Assembly: GCA_947589335.1 (NCBI GenBank)
Contig: CANPZH010000111.1
Span: 1-5,011 of the forward strand
DNA length: 5,011 nt
Direction: 5' to 3'
DNA from: an uncultured Clostridia bacterium
GTDB taxonomy: Bacteria; Bacillota; Clostridia; Christensenellales; Borkfalkiaceae
The position numbers and the translations under genes were made by a program. Below are positions 4,898 through 5,011 of this stretch, in pieces. The notes beneath the pieces are model-generated. The model saw nothing but the letters and a program-made list of their open reading frames with translations, did not search any database and was not told where the DNA came from. Each line of letters starts with the position of its first letter. Position 1 is the first letter of the stretch.

Positions 4898-5011
4898 GAT
4901 CCGAGCGGGCTACGCGGCCGCGGCGCGAGTTTTCGCGATGAGGAAAGTCCGGGCATCACAGGGCAGGACGCCTGATAACGTCAGGTGAAGGCGACTTTAA
5001 GGAAAGTGCAA
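4898..5011 (+). ncRNA. rnpB: RNase P RNA, type A, 5' part (truncated by window edge)
   Basis: The catalytic RNA of ribonuclease P, which removes 5' leaders from precursor tRNAs. The hallmark conserved region GAGGAAAGTCC is at 4940-4950, followed by GGGCATCACAGGGCAGG as in other bacterial RNase P RNAs. The preceding hairpin CGCGA/TCGCG (4924-4928 with 4933-4937) fits the P3 position. CCTGA/TCAGG around TAACG (4971-4985) matches P8 with the same UAACG loop as E. coli, which points to type A rather than the Bacillus type B. ACTTT/AAAGT (4994-4998 with 5003-5007) fits P9. AGTGCAA at the very edge is the start of the next conserved region. The 5' end is inferred from the promoter. About two thirds or more of the molecule lies beyond the window. 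Confidence 0.95.

Noticed and set aside
1..5011. CRISPR array, insertion sequence, prophage or defence island
   Set aside because: There are no repeat-spacer arrays, transposase or integrase motifs, or terminal repeats. RadC-family genes do occur on mobile elements, but the rest of the window is housekeeping.

Overview
The window looks like chromosome of a GC-rich member of the Bacillota, most likely a Clostridia-type anaerobe. The grounds are GC-rich coding sequence with AT-rich promoters, strong AGGAGG-type ribosome binding sites, consensus-like sigma-A promoters, a PepV-type M20 dipeptidase, a LiaS/LiaR-like two-component pair and a type A RNase P RNA. No mobile element, integrase, CRISPR array or tRNA is visible. 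The order is not obviously that of a genomic island.

Layout from left to right. (1) 1-429, minus: the N-terminal 143 codons of a PepV/Sapep-type dipeptidase, cut by the window edge. It has its own near-consensus promoter (482-510) with a dyad directly abutting the -35 box. (2) 570-3162, minus: a tightly packed three-gene operon read in the order radC-family JAMM protein, six-TM sensor histidine kinase, NarL/LuxR-type response regulator. Each junction is a 4-nt stop/start overlap (GTGA, then ATGA), and one extended -10 promoter (3199-3227) precedes radC. (3) 3163-3388: an intergenic region holding that promoter and a perfect 36-bp GC-rich palindrome with no U-tract. (4) 3389-4801, minus: pyruvate kinase, 470 aa. 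(5) 4802-4897: a compact divergent promoter region for pyk (minus) and rnpB (plus), whose -35 boxes overlap. (6) 4898-5011, plus: the 5' part of RNase P RNA, cut by the window edge.

Functionally, pyk (last step of glycolysis), rnpB (tRNA 5' maturation) and the dipeptidase (peptide use) are housekeeping. The sensor kinase and regulator should form a membrane or envelope-stress type signalling pair. The least conventional element is the translational coupling of a RadC-family putative metallo-protein to that pair. It is the best candidate for something under-described, but the sequence does not establish a new system. Coding density is high and no gene-free stretch exceeds 300 bases.
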